In this document: positions 25,871 through 35,390 of the stretch, one piece after another
Layout of the letters: every line of letters starts with the position of its first letter
How positions within the stretch are numbered: position 1 is the first letter of the stretch
NCBI GenBank assembly: GCA_947468275.1
Contig: CANIKO010000004.1
Location: 62,001 to 126,000 of the forward strand
Direction of reading: 5' to 3'
DNA length: 64,000 nucleotides
Origin: Bacteroidota bacterium
GTDB lineage: Bacteria > Bacteroidota > Bacteroidia > NS11-12g > UBA9320
The notes under the pieces: generated by a model
What the model was told of the DNA's origin: nothing
The model's database searches: none
Seen by the model: the letters and a program-made list of their open reading frames with translations, nothing else
Position numbers and translations under genes: made by a program

Positions 25871-27736
25871 ATGAATAAAACAATACTAAATCTTAAACTA
25901 ATTAAATTTATATTTTTATTGCTTACCATTGGTCAGTTTAATTTTTCTGCCATTGGGCAAATAACTTTAAGTGAAAGTTTTGATGGAGCGACTTTTTTAC
26001 CCACCGGATGGTCATCAGTAGGAACATCAACTTTATGGTCAAGGCGCACCACTGGAACATTTCCTACCTGTGCCAATCATAGCGGAGCAGGAATGGCAAG
26101 GTTTGCAGCCCGTGGTTCAGCAGCCAAAACTATTCAAACCATTGCTACACCGGTTTTTGATTTATCTAACAGAGGGAGCAATACACCTAAAGTTAGCCTT
26201 TGGATTTATAGAGACAATGGTTCAACATTAGGCGATAGTTTATCTTTATATGTAAATAATACCAATTCTTTAACTTCTGCAGTTTGCATTGGTACAATTG
26301 CTCGCTATTCAAAATTAAAAATGCCTGATACCGTAGCATCAAATGGTTGGTATCAATATACATTTACTATCCCGGCAGCTTTTAAAGGGGCATCAAATTT
26401 TATATTATTTAAGGGAATAGGGGAGGCCGGTTATAATATTCATATTGATGATGTGCAATGGGAAGAGTATGCAAATTTATGCACCGGAACCCCAACTCCT
26501 GGAACTATTTCAGCCACCAACTCAATTATATGCGAAGGAATCGGCACTTCAATTTTGTCGTTAACTGGCCAAACTACTGGATTTTCAGGACTTTCATTTC
26601 AATGGAAATCAAGTTCATCAGCTACAGGTCCTTTTGTTAATTTTGGAACAAATGTAACAGCCCTTTCTACCGGAACCATAACCTCCTCAAAGTATTACAA
26701 ATGTATAGCTACATGTTCCTATTCATCAAAATTAGATTCAACAACAGTTAAAAATATAACTGTTTATCCAAACCCTAATCCCATAATTAGTGTAACTCCC
26801 GCTACCGCTAATTTTTGTCAGGGAAGTTCTGTCCCAACCGCTTTAAAGGCCATATGCCTCACCGCAAAATCGTTTTTGTGGTCACCCAGTACAGGGTTAA
26901 ATAGAGCAGATACCAATTATGTAAACTCATCCCCAACGGCTACAACAGTTTATACCGTTATTGGAATAGATTCATTAGGATGCAAAGGTTCCACAAGTGT
27001 TACTGTAACATTAAGACAACCTCCTTTTGTAACTATTACAGCTTCAGATTCTATAATGTGCTTCGGAGATTCAGTAAAATTAACTGCTAATGTTGGTGGA
27101 GGTGGTAATACATTTTTGTGGGTACCGACCGGACAAACAGTTAATTCAATTTTTGCCAAGCCAACTAATAAAGTTAACTATACAGTCACTGTTAGAAATT
27201 CGTTTAATTGTGCTACTACTTTGTCAAAAAATTTATTTGTGAAATTTAAACCACATGCAAACTTTGGTTACAAACTAAATGGAAGACGATTAGATTTCAT
27301 TGATTCATCTGTAAATGGGGTTTCTCATGAATGGGACTTTGGAGATGGAAATGGCAGCAAAAAACAAAATCCTATTTATATGTTTGTGAATGATGGAAAT
27401 TACATTGTTCAACATATTGTAAATAATCCTCCTTGCACTTCGGATACAATTTTCAAAGTCATAAGTATTGGGGTTTCAAGTATTCATAAATCTAATTTTA
27501 ATAGTGCTTTAGTTGTGTCTCCTAATCCTGTAAAAAACGTTGTAAAAATTACTTTGTCAAATAATAAAAAACATGAATTGGTAGTTTGTAATTTTTTAGG
27601 AGAAAAAGTTTTAATAAGAGACTTCTCAGGAAGTGTTGAAATGCTTGATATGACAGGGCTTGTAGCTGGAATTTATAATTTATCAGTTACAAATAATGGT
27701 GAATTTTTGTATTGCAGATTAATGAAAGTTGATTAG
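25871..27736 (+). CDS. secreted adhesin-like protein with PKD domain and T9SS type A sorting domain
   Basis: 621 residues. A signal peptide (to about residue 30, AIGQ) precedes a jelly-roll-like domain (about 33-205: LSESFDGATFLPTGW, ARFAARGSA, HIDDVQWEEY) of the kind called choice-of-anchor or cleaved adhesin. Ig-like segments follow (CEGIGTSILSLTG, FCQGSSVPTALKAIC, CFGDSVKLTANVGGGG), then one PKD domain (HEWDFGDGNGSKKQNP) and a type A sorting domain (VVSPNPVKNVVKITL, LVAGIYNLSV). It is predicted to be surface-exposed or released. The binding target is unknown. Confidence 0.85.
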   Translation: MNKTILNLKLIKFIFLLLTIGQFNFSAIGQITLSESFDGATFLPTGWSSVGTSTLWSRRTTGTFPTCANHSGAGMARFAARGSAAKTIQTIATPVFDLSNRGSNTPKVSLWIYRDNGSTLGDSLSLYVNNTNSLTSAVCIGTIARYSKLKMPDTVASNGWYQYTFTIPAAFKGASNFILFKGIGEAGYNIHIDDVQWEEYANLCTGTPTPGTISATNSIICEGIGTSILSLTGQTTGFSGLSFQWKSSSSATGPFVNFGTNVTALSTGTITSSKYYKCIATCSYSSKLDSTTVKNITVYPNPNPIISVTPATANFCQGSSVPTALKAICLTAKSFLWSPSTGLNRADTNYVNSSPTATTVYTVIGIDSLGCKGSTSVTVTLRQPPFVTITASDSIMCFGDSVKLTANVGGGGNTFLWVPTGQTVNSIFAKPTNKVNYTVTVRNSFNCATTLSKNLFVKFKPHANFGYKLNGRRLDFIDSSVNGVSHEWDFGDGNGSKKQNPIYMFVNDGNYIVQHIVNNPPCTSDTIFKVISIGVSSIHKSNFNSALVVSPNPVKNVVKITLSNNKKHELVVCNFLGEKVLIRDFSGSVEMLDMTGLVAGIYNLSVTNNGEFLYCRLMKVD

Positions 27737-27876
27737 ATTATTTCATGCGATTTAATGGAATGGTTTTACTCTCAATTCATATTACAATAATGCTAAAATA
27801 TATACCATTAAGTAACCAAAAAACTCTAATTAATGAGGTCACCCAATAGGATTTAAAGTGGTTTTAAGAAATTCAA

Positions 27877-27906
27877 AAAGGTGTTATTTAAGATCAAACA
27901 CCTTTT
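27877..27906. terminator. bidirectional intrinsic terminator
   Basis: AAAGGTGTT (27877-27885) pairs with AACACCTTT (27897-27905) around an 11-nt loop, with A-rich and T-rich flanks. It lies between two convergent T9SS cargo genes. Confidence 0.75.
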
Positions 27907-27963
27907 ATATAAATTAATAATGAAGAAATTAATTTAGTATTTAGCAAAAGCTAAAAGTTTAAG

Positions 27964-29955
27964 CTATTCTTTAATAAACCTAGAGCTTATTGTTCCTACA
28001 TTAATAAAGTATAAACCAGAAGCAAGGTCTGAAATTGAGATTGTTTCAGAAGTAAGATTATTATTGAGAGTAGTTTCAATTGATTTTACCAACATGCCTT
28101 GTGAATTTAAAATTCTTATAATGTTACCATTTGAATAAGATGATAATTTTAAAATAATTGCATCTTTAGCAGGATTTGGGTATATTTCTAACGTTTGCTT
28201 TGCAATATTAATAGTTGAAGCTGGAGATCCTATAATATTACTTATTACCGACTCATTACCATGACTAAGGTTATAATAGGTGCCGCTTGCCGAAGTGGTA
28301 AGTTTCAAAGCTTTTACTAAATAATAATTTGTTCCCTGAAATGGTGTATTATCTATAAATGAAGTTCCAGTAATTGGGGTAGAATTAATTGGATAATTAT
28401 TACTCAGTGGATTTCCAGATCGGTAAATATAATAACCTATAACTCCTGGTTCAGTAGAAGCGGTCCAACTCACACTCACTTTTGTGTTGCTCGATTGAGC
28501 AGTGGTTGTGATGTTGGTAGGAGGAGCCACCATATGTAACCTTAAAGTAGGATCTCCCATTAAACCAATAGAAACGATATTGGCAAAAATATTATAAGCG
28601 TAAGTTCCTATATTATTTTGGGTTATCATAGCGCAATAACCAATGGGATCGCCAAGCGCCATTTGATGATTTTGAGAGTAAGGACGACCACTCCAGGCAT
28701 TTGTCAATCCATTTTCTGTTGATGCCAAAGGGGCACGAAGGATATTATCAGCATTATCCCAATCTCCAAAATAACTTCCAAAAAGCATATTAAAAATAGC
28801 TCCTTTATTAGTTACAAAATCATCGGTAGTGCCAATACCATTGCAAGATTGATATGAGCCCGCACCTGCTCCATATGAAAAAAGTAGGTTTTCGGATTTG
28901 CAGGTGGTTAATAAATCGGTTTCCACTACATTTTTAGGTCCAAACATTACCGAAAAATTGCGCCATGCTGAACTTGCGAAATATCCATAAGCTGGTCCGT
29001 TAAAGTTTTCATCAATTACCCCTTTTTCTAAAGTTTGAGTTATCTTATAACGGAAGTCATGCGCTTTCTTAATATATTGTTTTGTAAGTTCTACTTCATT
29101 TTTAGGGAATTTTGGCATATTTGATAGGTCAATTCTTCCTGTATAATATTTTACTAAACCCGGTAATTGGGTTTCATCCCATTTATTATCATTCGGGAAA
29201 TTTCTATTTTCTGCTCTGGAGGCACCACTATTTGTGCCACCATCATTCCAAGAATCATAATCAATTGCGTAATAGGAGTCAGTAGGCCAAGCTCCATTAT
29301 GATCTGGTACATGGCCATCAGGTGCAGAACCATAATTTCCTTGACCAAAGTCACCAGAATAAGGAACGGGTACGTGTCCTAAAATTATTAATGATTTAAT
29401 TCCACCACATTGCGTATTTATTTTTAAGATTTCGCGTTTTACTTTTTGGACGGAATCTGTTTTTAATACCTGAATAGAATATACTTTCCATCCATCCGCA
29501 GCAATATCTTTTAGATAACTATTCAATTCTGTAGTGATTGATGTTGCTAAACCTTTTTCTACAACAACCAAAGCATTTCCACGTGAGTGAACCACTGGAA
29601 CATCAATTCCACTAAGGATGTAAGTTATTCCAATGTTTTGGGTACCTATTACTTTAATGATATTATATTCATAAACATTTCCAACTTTTACATCTGTATC
29701 TATCCAAACTGTATCAGTTCCATTAACGGTACCTTTTGCAACAGTTCCCCAAGATGTTTCATCTTTTGTTTTTCTATAAATATTATATTTGGTAACGCCC
29801 GAAATATAGGGCCATCGTATTTTTATTGATGGAGCAGTTTTATTTACTTCAACCCAAGCCTGAACAGTTGCATCTTTAGAGGAAGTGGCTTGTGCCTTAA
29901 CTTCATATCCAAAAGCGCATAAAATTAAAAGTATAATAGTAGATGTTAGTTTCAT
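27964..29955 (-). CDS. T9SS type A cargo protein with caspase/gingipain-like (C25-like) core
   Basis: 663 residues. After a signal peptide (to about residue 21) comes a fibronectin-III-like domain (about 28-115). The large core (about 125-500) includes RGNALVVVEKGLATS, GIKSLIILGHVPVPYSGDFG, PDGHVPDHNGAWPTDSYYA, VKYYTGRIDLSNMP and SYGAGAGSYQSCNGIGTTDD. This resembles a C25-peptidase-like fold seen in uncharacterised Bacteroidota proteins; His in ILGHVPVP and Cys in SYQSCNG are candidate catalytic residues, not proven. A second FN3 domain and a sorting domain (IYPNPAKDAIILKL, LASGLYFINV) follow. It starts 2 bp after the upstream T9SS gene stops, so the pair is co-expressed. Confidence 0.7.
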   Translation of the reverse strand: MKLTSTIILLILCAFGYEVKAQATSSKDATVQAWVEVNKTAPSIKIRWPYISGVTKYNIYRKTKDETSWGTVAKGTVNGTDTVWIDTDVKVGNVYEYNIIKVIGTQNIGITYILSGIDVPVVHSRGNALVVVEKGLATSITTELNSYLKDIAADGWKVYSIQVLKTDSVQKVKREILKINTQCGGIKSLIILGHVPVPYSGDFGQGNYGSAPDGHVPDHNGAWPTDSYYAIDYDSWNDGGTNSGASRAENRNFPNDNKWDETQLPGLVKYYTGRIDLSNMPKFPKNEVELTKQYIKKAHDFRYKITQTLEKGVIDENFNGPAYGYFASSAWRNFSVMFGPKNVVETDLLTTCKSENLLFSYGAGAGSYQSCNGIGTTDDFVTNKGAIFNMLFGSYFGDWDNADNILRAPLASTENGLTNAWSGRPYSQNHQMALGDPIGYCAMITQNNIGTYAYNIFANIVSIGLMGDPTLRLHMVAPPTNITTTAQSSNTKVSVSWTASTEPGVIGYYIYRSGNPLSNNYPINSTPITGTSFIDNTPFQGTNYYLVKALKLTTSASGTYYNLSHGNESVISNIIGSPASTINIAKQTLEIYPNPAKDAIILKLSSYSNGNIIRILNSQGMLVKSIETTLNNNLTSETISISDLASGLYFINVGTISSRFIKE

Positions 29956-29957
29956 AT

Positions 29958-31064
29958 TTATTTAATAATATTTAACGTAGTGAAATTATATGATGAACTG
30001 TTATTTATTATGATTGTGTATTTACCAGACGCCAAATTGGATGTGTTTAAGAATACTGAATTCGTTTCGTTCGTTTTAAATTCCAAATTTTCAATTTGTT
30101 TACCGTTCACATCAAACATAAAAATTTTAAAATCATGTTTTATCAAGTTTGGAATATCTATCGTTATGGCATTATTAGCAGGATTGGGATAGACTAATAC
30201 ATTTTGATTGGCAATTGAATTTAATGAGGCCTTGGCGAACGCAATATAATTATCCCTGTATTTAATTGATGTTGGGGTAAAGGTGCCACCAATTTCAGTA
30301 CCACTTACCTCTAACATTGGTATTTTTTCAGTTATACTTAACCACTTGTATTCAACTCTATTATTTGGAAATGCAAAATTTATTGGAGTTTGACCTGTAA
30401 TTTCAACTGACAATGAATCCTTTTCAGTAATTATTGACTTGACTCTAATACATTCTACATTTGATTTATAAGGCGTTGAAATAGTACCCCAACCATCCAC
30501 ATAATTTACTCTATTTCCATCTTGAAAATAACTTCCTATTGGCAGGATAGCTAATGACAAAGGTACCTTTAATGCAAATGTTGCACTGTCCTTATCTTTA
30601 AAATTTAATGGAAATTGATAAATTTCATCCGTGTTGGTATGCTTACCTGCTTGAGGCAAAGGAACAGCGCTCAATTGAAATCCTATTCCAACCGCCTCCC
30701 ATTTTGCAGTTGATTTTTTAAAGAATGTATATACATTTTTAAAACTTGCTTGCCCTGAACCCAATGAATCAGCTACTTTTAATCCAATGGCACCGAGACC
30801 AAAATTGAAAATATAAGGAGTGGATGTTGAATTTTTATAACTATAAATGTCCTGTGATGTTGATTTTAAATTTGTAAAATTCCAAGCTTTACTAACACCC
30901 GTTGTTTTAAAATCAACTCCTGCCGCAGTTTGAACCGAGCTGTAGCGTATTGTGTCGCCTGCTGAAGGCATATTAGCACTTGTTATAGATATTTGACTAA
31001 ATGCTGTCAAGGATGTCAAAATTATTGAAGCTAATAAGATACTTTTGTGTATAGAATAATTCAT
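29958..31064 (-). CDS. exported T9SS type A cargo protein, function unknown
   Basis: 368 residues with a signal peptide (cleavage near TAFSQ, residue 23) and a C-terminal sorting domain (VYPNPANNAITIDI, FDVNGKQIENLEF, LASGKYTIIINN). The central about 260 residues are predicted beta-rich (SITSANMPSAGDTIRYS, KWEAVGIGFQLSAVPLP, NYVDGWGTISTPY) and match a recurrent Bacteroidota secreted-protein pattern without known activity. It is followed within 2 bp by the C25-like gene and starts 3 bp from the divergent M1 peptidase start. Confidence 0.75.
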   Translation of the reverse strand: MNYSIHKSILLASIILTSLTAFSQISITSANMPSAGDTIRYSSVQTAAGVDFKTTGVSKAWNFTNLKSTSQDIYSYKNSTSTPYIFNFGLGAIGLKVADSLGSGQASFKNVYTFFKKSTAKWEAVGIGFQLSAVPLPQAGKHTNTDEIYQFPLNFKDKDSATFALKVPLSLAILPIGSYFQDGNRVNYVDGWGTISTPYKSNVECIRVKSIITEKDSLSVEITGQTPINFAFPNNRVEYKWLSITEKIPMLEVSGTEIGGTFTPTSIKYRDNYIAFAKASLNSIANQNVLVYPNPANNAITIDIPNLIKHDFKIFMFDVNGKQIENLEFKTNETNSVFLNTSNLASGKYTIIINNSSSYNFTTLNIIK

Positions 31065-31067
31065 AGA

Positions 31068-33440
31068 ATGTTTAAAATATTTCTCGAAAGTATAAAAATT
31101 AATTGTAAAATTATAGTCCTATCTGTTTTTGCTTTCTCAGTACCATTAGTTAAAGCTCAAAATATTGATAGCACTGACGTCGAAAACTATAAATTGTCAA
31201 TAGACCTATCTAAATTTAAATCACAAAAACTGTCAGGTATAGCTGAAATTAAATGTAAACCATTAAATGGTATAAATGCTAATTCCATTAATTTTATGTT
31301 GCTAAAATTAAAAGTGGATAGTGTTTTTTATAAAGCAATTGACAGTATTACTTTTTCCAAATTAAATTACACTTATAATGATACTTTTCTTAAAATTCAC
31401 AAGGGTTTAACAAAACCAATCATTGTTAAGATATATTATCAAGGAACCCCCGTTAGAGATGATCAATGGGGTGGGTTTTATTTTAGTGGAGAATATGCAT
31501 ACAATATGGGAGTGGGCTTTGTTTCCAATCCTCATTCATTTGGTCGGGTTTGGTTTCCGTGTATTGATAATTTTACCGATAAAGCACTTTATAGCTATTC
31601 AATAAAAGTGCCGCGAGGTTATTCCGCCGTCTGCGGTGGAAATTTTAAAGATACAGTTCAAAATTCAGATAATACTACCACTTGGAATTGGGAACATATA
31701 AATCCTATCCCAACCTATTTGGCCTCGGTGGCAGTGGCTCCTTACAAATTGGTTTATGATAATTTTACAGGTATCAATAAAAATATGTCAATCATTTTAG
31801 CTGCCGAAGCTAAAGATACTGTAAATCTTAAAAAGTCATTTATTAATCTTAAAAAAGCACTCACTGTATTTGAAAATTTTTATGGTCCATATAGATTTGA
31901 AAGGGTAGGTTACAGTATTGTTCCTTTTAATGCAGGAGCAATGGAGCATGCGTGTAATATTGCCTTCCCACATTATGGAATTGATGGTACTTTGAATAAT
32001 GAAACAGTAATGGCTCACGAACTAAGTCATCATTGGTGGGGTGATAATGCTACTTGTAAAACAGAGGGAGATATGTGGCTTAATGAAGGTTGGGCCAGCT
32101 ATTCCGAAGCTTTGTTTACTGAATTTGTTTATGGCAAAAAAGCGTATCAGAATTATATTAACAATATCCATAAAGGTGTGCTTCAATTTGCACATTTGGC
32201 AGATGGTGCGGCCACTGCCGTGAATAATGTAAGTCACCAAAATACTTATGGCAGGCATGTTTATAAAAAAGGAGCCGATATGGTGCATTGTATCCGAGGT
32301 GTCATGGGGGATGAGGCATTTAAAGAAAAATGCAAAAGTTTAATGGAAACCTATAAAATGGGAAACTTAACTACTTTGGATTTTAGTAATTATTTTGGTA
32401 TTCCAAACGATTATGTAAAACAAATAATCAGTGATACAGGCTTTGCTCATTTCTCTATTTATAATTTTAATTCACTGAAAGAAACCAATACTTGGAAAAC
32501 AACAATAAACTACAAACAAAAGAAACGATTTGGCCATCATGTTTATGAAAATATGCCGTATGAAGTATTTGCTTTTGATAAAAATTTTAAAAAGCAGGTT
32601 TTAAAATTTAATCTGGGCACTCCGGCTCCTTTAACAATTAATACTAATTTTAAACCTGAATTTATTTGTTTGGATTATGACCAAAAATTTTCAGATGCTA
32701 TTACAGATGATGTAATTTTAACTGATTCTATAGGAATATTTGATTTTGCATATTCCATGATGAAAGTTGAAATTACTCACAATACGGATACCTCATTGAT
32801 ACGAATTGAACACAATTGGGTTTATCCTGATGGCTATTTTTTGAATATTCCAAATATTGTGATTTCAAAAGAAAGATATTGGAAAGTAGATGGAATTTTT
32901 GATCCTTCCATTAAAGCATCTGCTACCATTAATTACGATGGACTAAAATCTTCGAATTATACAAGTGGTTGGTTGGATAATCAATTATTGGAGAATCATT
33001 CTGAAGATAGTATTGTATTATTATACCGCCAAAATGCTGAAAGCTATTGGCAAGTGGAAACTAATATGGTAAAAACTATTGGCGCTAAAAGTGATAAAAG
33101 AGGAAGCATTAAAATAAATGAATTAAAAAAAGGGGAATACACGTTTGGATTAATAGGAAAGGACCTAATCAGTGGTTTTGTTCCAAATGAGAAACAGGGA
33201 TTAAATATATTCCCCAATCCAGCCGACAAAACGCTTAGAGTGGAATGGCCAATGACAATGGAGCCTCAAACGATTGAAATATACAATGCCTTGGGGCAAA
33301 ATATTTTTTCTAAAAAGGTTCGAAAAAATTTAAAATCAGAGACAGTTAATATCGAAGATTTTTTAAGAGGCCACTACTTTGTAAGTATTCTTACAGCAGA
33401 CCAATCTAAAATTTCAAGCGAGTTTATCATTTCAAGGTAG
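31068..33440 (+). CDS. secreted M1-family zinc metallopeptidase with T9SS type A sorting domain
   Basis: 790 residues from the ATG at 31068, which gives the signal peptide (IIVLSVFAFSVPLVKAQ); a GTG at 31047 is also possible but would overlap the divergent gene. The zinc site is HELSH (317-321) with Glu340 in LNEGWASY, the M1 HExxH-x18-E arrangement. The exopeptidase motif reads AGAMEHA, a GAMEN variant. The N-terminal beta domain fits M1 enzymes. The C-terminus (IFPNPADKTLRVEW, YNALGQNIF, LRGHYFVSIL) is a type A sorting domain, so this is an extracellular aminopeptidase, likely for peptide scavenging. Confidence 0.9.
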   Translation: MFKIFLESIKINCKIIVLSVFAFSVPLVKAQNIDSTDVENYKLSIDLSKFKSQKLSGIAEIKCKPLNGINANSINFMLLKLKVDSVFYKAIDSITFSKLNYTYNDTFLKIHKGLTKPIIVKIYYQGTPVRDDQWGGFYFSGEYAYNMGVGFVSNPHSFGRVWFPCIDNFTDKALYSYSIKVPRGYSAVCGGNFKDTVQNSDNTTTWNWEHINPIPTYLASVAVAPYKLVYDNFTGINKNMSIILAAEAKDTVNLKKSFINLKKALTVFENFYGPYRFERVGYSIVPFNAGAMEHACNIAFPHYGIDGTLNNETVMAHELSHHWWGDNATCKTEGDMWLNEGWASYSEALFTEFVYGKKAYQNYINNIHKGVLQFAHLADGAATAVNNVSHQNTYGRHVYKKGADMVHCIRGVMGDEAFKEKCKSLMETYKMGNLTTLDFSNYFGIPNDYVKQIISDTGFAHFSIYNFNSLKETNTWKTTINYKQKKRFGHHVYENMPYEVFAFDKNFKKQVLKFNLGTPAPLTINTNFKPEFICLDYDQKFSDAITDDVILTDSIGIFDFAYSMMKVEITHNTDTSLIRIEHNWVYPDGYFLNIPNIVISKERYWKVDGIFDPSIKASATINYDGLKSSNYTSGWLDNQLLENHSEDSIVLLYRQNAESYWQVETNMVKTIGAKSDKRGSIKINELKKGEYTFGLIGKDLISGFVPNEKQGLNIFPNPADKTLRVEWPMTMEPQTIEIYNALGQNIFSKKVRKNLKSETVNIEDFLRGHYFVSILTADQSKISSEFIISR

Positions 33441-33518
33441 TCCCGGTTTAAAACATGAGGATAACCTTGTGAAAACATAATTATCTTTGTAGAATATATC
33501 TAAAACAAGATTTTAGTT

Positions 33519-35390
33519 ATGAATAATTCCAACAAATCCTTATCAGAAGTATATGCAAGTGTAGATACAACTACAAAAAAAACATTTTGGAAAAAGTTAT
33601 TTGCATTTGCAGGGCCGGCCTATTTAATTAGTGTTGGTTATATGGATCCAGGCAATTGGGCTACAGATTTGGCCGGTGGAAGTCAGTTTGGCTACAGTTT
33701 GCTTTGGGTATTGTTAATGAGTAATCTAATGGCCTTATTACTTCAAAGTTTAAGTGCTAGATTAGGCTTGGTTAGAGGATTGGATTTGGCACAAGCCTCA
33801 AGGGCTACTTATCATCCTGTAATTAATTATTTCAATTGGATATTGGCTGAAATAGCCATTGCAGCTTGCGATTTGGCCGAAGTTGTAGGAATGGCCATTG
33901 GTTTACAATTGTTGTTTGACCTTCCTTTATTGGTGGGGGTTTCCATAACGGTGGCCGATACCTTAATAATATTAGTACTTCAAAAAAACGGTATTCGAAA
34001 AATGGAAGCTTTTATAATTGCTTTGATAACGGTTATTGGGCTTGCATTTATTGCTGAGATGATATTTGCCAAACCCAACGGCGGCGATTTAATTAGAGGT
34101 TTTATTCCTTCCATTCCTAACTACAATGCTCTTTATATAGCCATAGGAATAATTGGCGCAACAGTAATGCCTCATAATTTGTATTTACATTCATCACTCG
34201 TACAAACCCGCAAAATTGATACTTCTTCCAAAGGAATAAAAGATGCTATTAAGTTTAATTTTATTGATACTTCAATAGCATTAAACCTAGCGCTGTTTGT
34301 CAATGGAGCTATTCTTATTTTAGCTGCATCAGCATTTTTTACAACCGGGCATAGTGAGGTTTCTGAAATTCAGGATGCTCACTCATTGCTGAATAATGTT
34401 CTTGGAAACCGATTTGCACCGATTCTTTTTGCCGTAGCCTTGATAGCCGCAGGACAAAGTTCTACACTTACCGGAACTTTATCAGGCCAAATAGTAATGG
34501 AGGGCTATTTAAATCTGAGAATTCAACCATGGCTTAGACGTTTAATAACACGGCTAGTTGCTATTCTTCCAGCTTTTTTAACCATTTATTTTTTTGGCGA
34601 AGGAGCCACAGGGCAGTTGCTCATTCTCAGTCAGGTGGTTTTAAGCATGCAATTAGGATTTGCAGTTATTCCGCTTATTCACCTTACCAGCGATAAAAGT
34701 AAAATGGGAGAGTTTGCCAATAAGGTCTTGGTAAAAATTTTGGCTTGGTTGGTAGCTTTAATAATTGTTTCGCTCAATGTAAAATTAGTAATCAATACCA
34801 TTGGTGGCTGGATGAGTGATTCACCTGATCCAACGATTTATTACTTTACCATTGTGCCGGTAGCTATTGGAGCGGGTTTGTTATTAATATACATCACTTT
34901 ATTTCCGTTGGTTAAAAAAGCTAAGGCCCGAAAAAAGAATGTACCCGATGGCTTGCCTCAGGATTTGCAGATTACAGCTTCAAAAGCGTATAACAGAATA
35001 GCCGTAACAGTTGATTTTAGTAGCAGTGATACTATGGCAATAAGCAACGCCATAGCGCAAGGTGGCAAAACGGCTGAATATATTTTAATTCATATTGTAG
35101 AAACGGCAGGAGCCCGAATGATGGGAAATGAAATAGATGATTTGGAAACCGAATCGGATAAAAAAAGCTTGGAAAAATATAAACTGGAACTGGAATCCAA
35201 AGGCTATATTATTTCAATACGTTTGGGATTTGGTAACCCCAAACGCAGTATTCCTGAAATTGTAAACACTGAAAATTGCGACCTATTGGTAATGGGAGCC
35301 CACGGCCACCATGCGCTTATGGATTTAATTTTTGGAACTACCCTAGATGCAGTAAGGCATAAGGTTAAAATTCCGGTTTTGATTGTTTAA
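33519..35390 (+). CDS. Nramp metal transporter fused to a universal stress protein domain
   Basis: 623 residues. Residues about 25-465 are an Nramp transporter with the metal-binding TM1 motif DPGNWA (43-48) and TM6 motif MPHNLYLHSSL (about 219-229), which support Mn2+/Fe2+ and proton symport at the inner membrane. Residues about 485-623 are a UspA-type domain (YNRIAVTVDFSSSDTMAIS, CDLLVMGAHGHHALMDLIFG) ending in the usual IPVLIV. The USP part has the G-x2-G-x9-G-like segment GAHGHHALMDLIFGT, so it may bind ATP and couple transport to energy or stress state; that is inference. Its stop overlaps the end of a decayed convergent gene by 4 bp. Confidence 0.93.
   Translation: MNNSNKSLSEVYASVDTTTKKTFWKKLFAFAGPAYLISVGYMDPGNWATDLAGGSQFGYSLLWVLLMSNLMALLLQSLSARLGLVRGLDLAQASRATYHPVINYFNWILAEIAIAACDLAEVVGMAIGLQLLFDLPLLVGVSITVADTLIILVLQKNGIRKMEAFIIALITVIGLAFIAEMIFAKPNGGDLIRGFIPSIPNYNALYIAIGIIGATVMPHNLYLHSSLVQTRKIDTSSKGIKDAIKFNFIDTSIALNLALFVNGAILILAASAFFTTGHSEVSEIQDAHSLLNNVLGNRFAPILFAVALIAAGQSSTLTGTLSGQIVMEGYLNLRIQPWLRRLITRLVAILPAFLTIYFFGEGATGQLLILSQVVLSMQLGFAVIPLIHLTSDKSKMGEFANKVLVKILAWLVALIIVSLNVKLVINTIGGWMSDSPDPTIYYFTIVPVAIGAGLLLIYITLFPLVKKAKARKKNVPDGLPQDLQITASKAYNRIAVTVDFSSSDTMAISNAIAQGGKTAEYILIHIVETAGARMMGNEIDDLETESDKKSLEKYKLELESKGYIISIRLGFGNPKRSIPEIVNTENCDLLVMGAHGHHALMDLIFGTTLDAVRHKVKIPVLIV

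Noticed and set aside
31068-33440. GAMEH instead of GAMEN as loss of exopeptidase function
   Set aside because: Variants with His after GAME/GGME are known to me among bacterial M1 enzymes, and all zinc ligands are intact.
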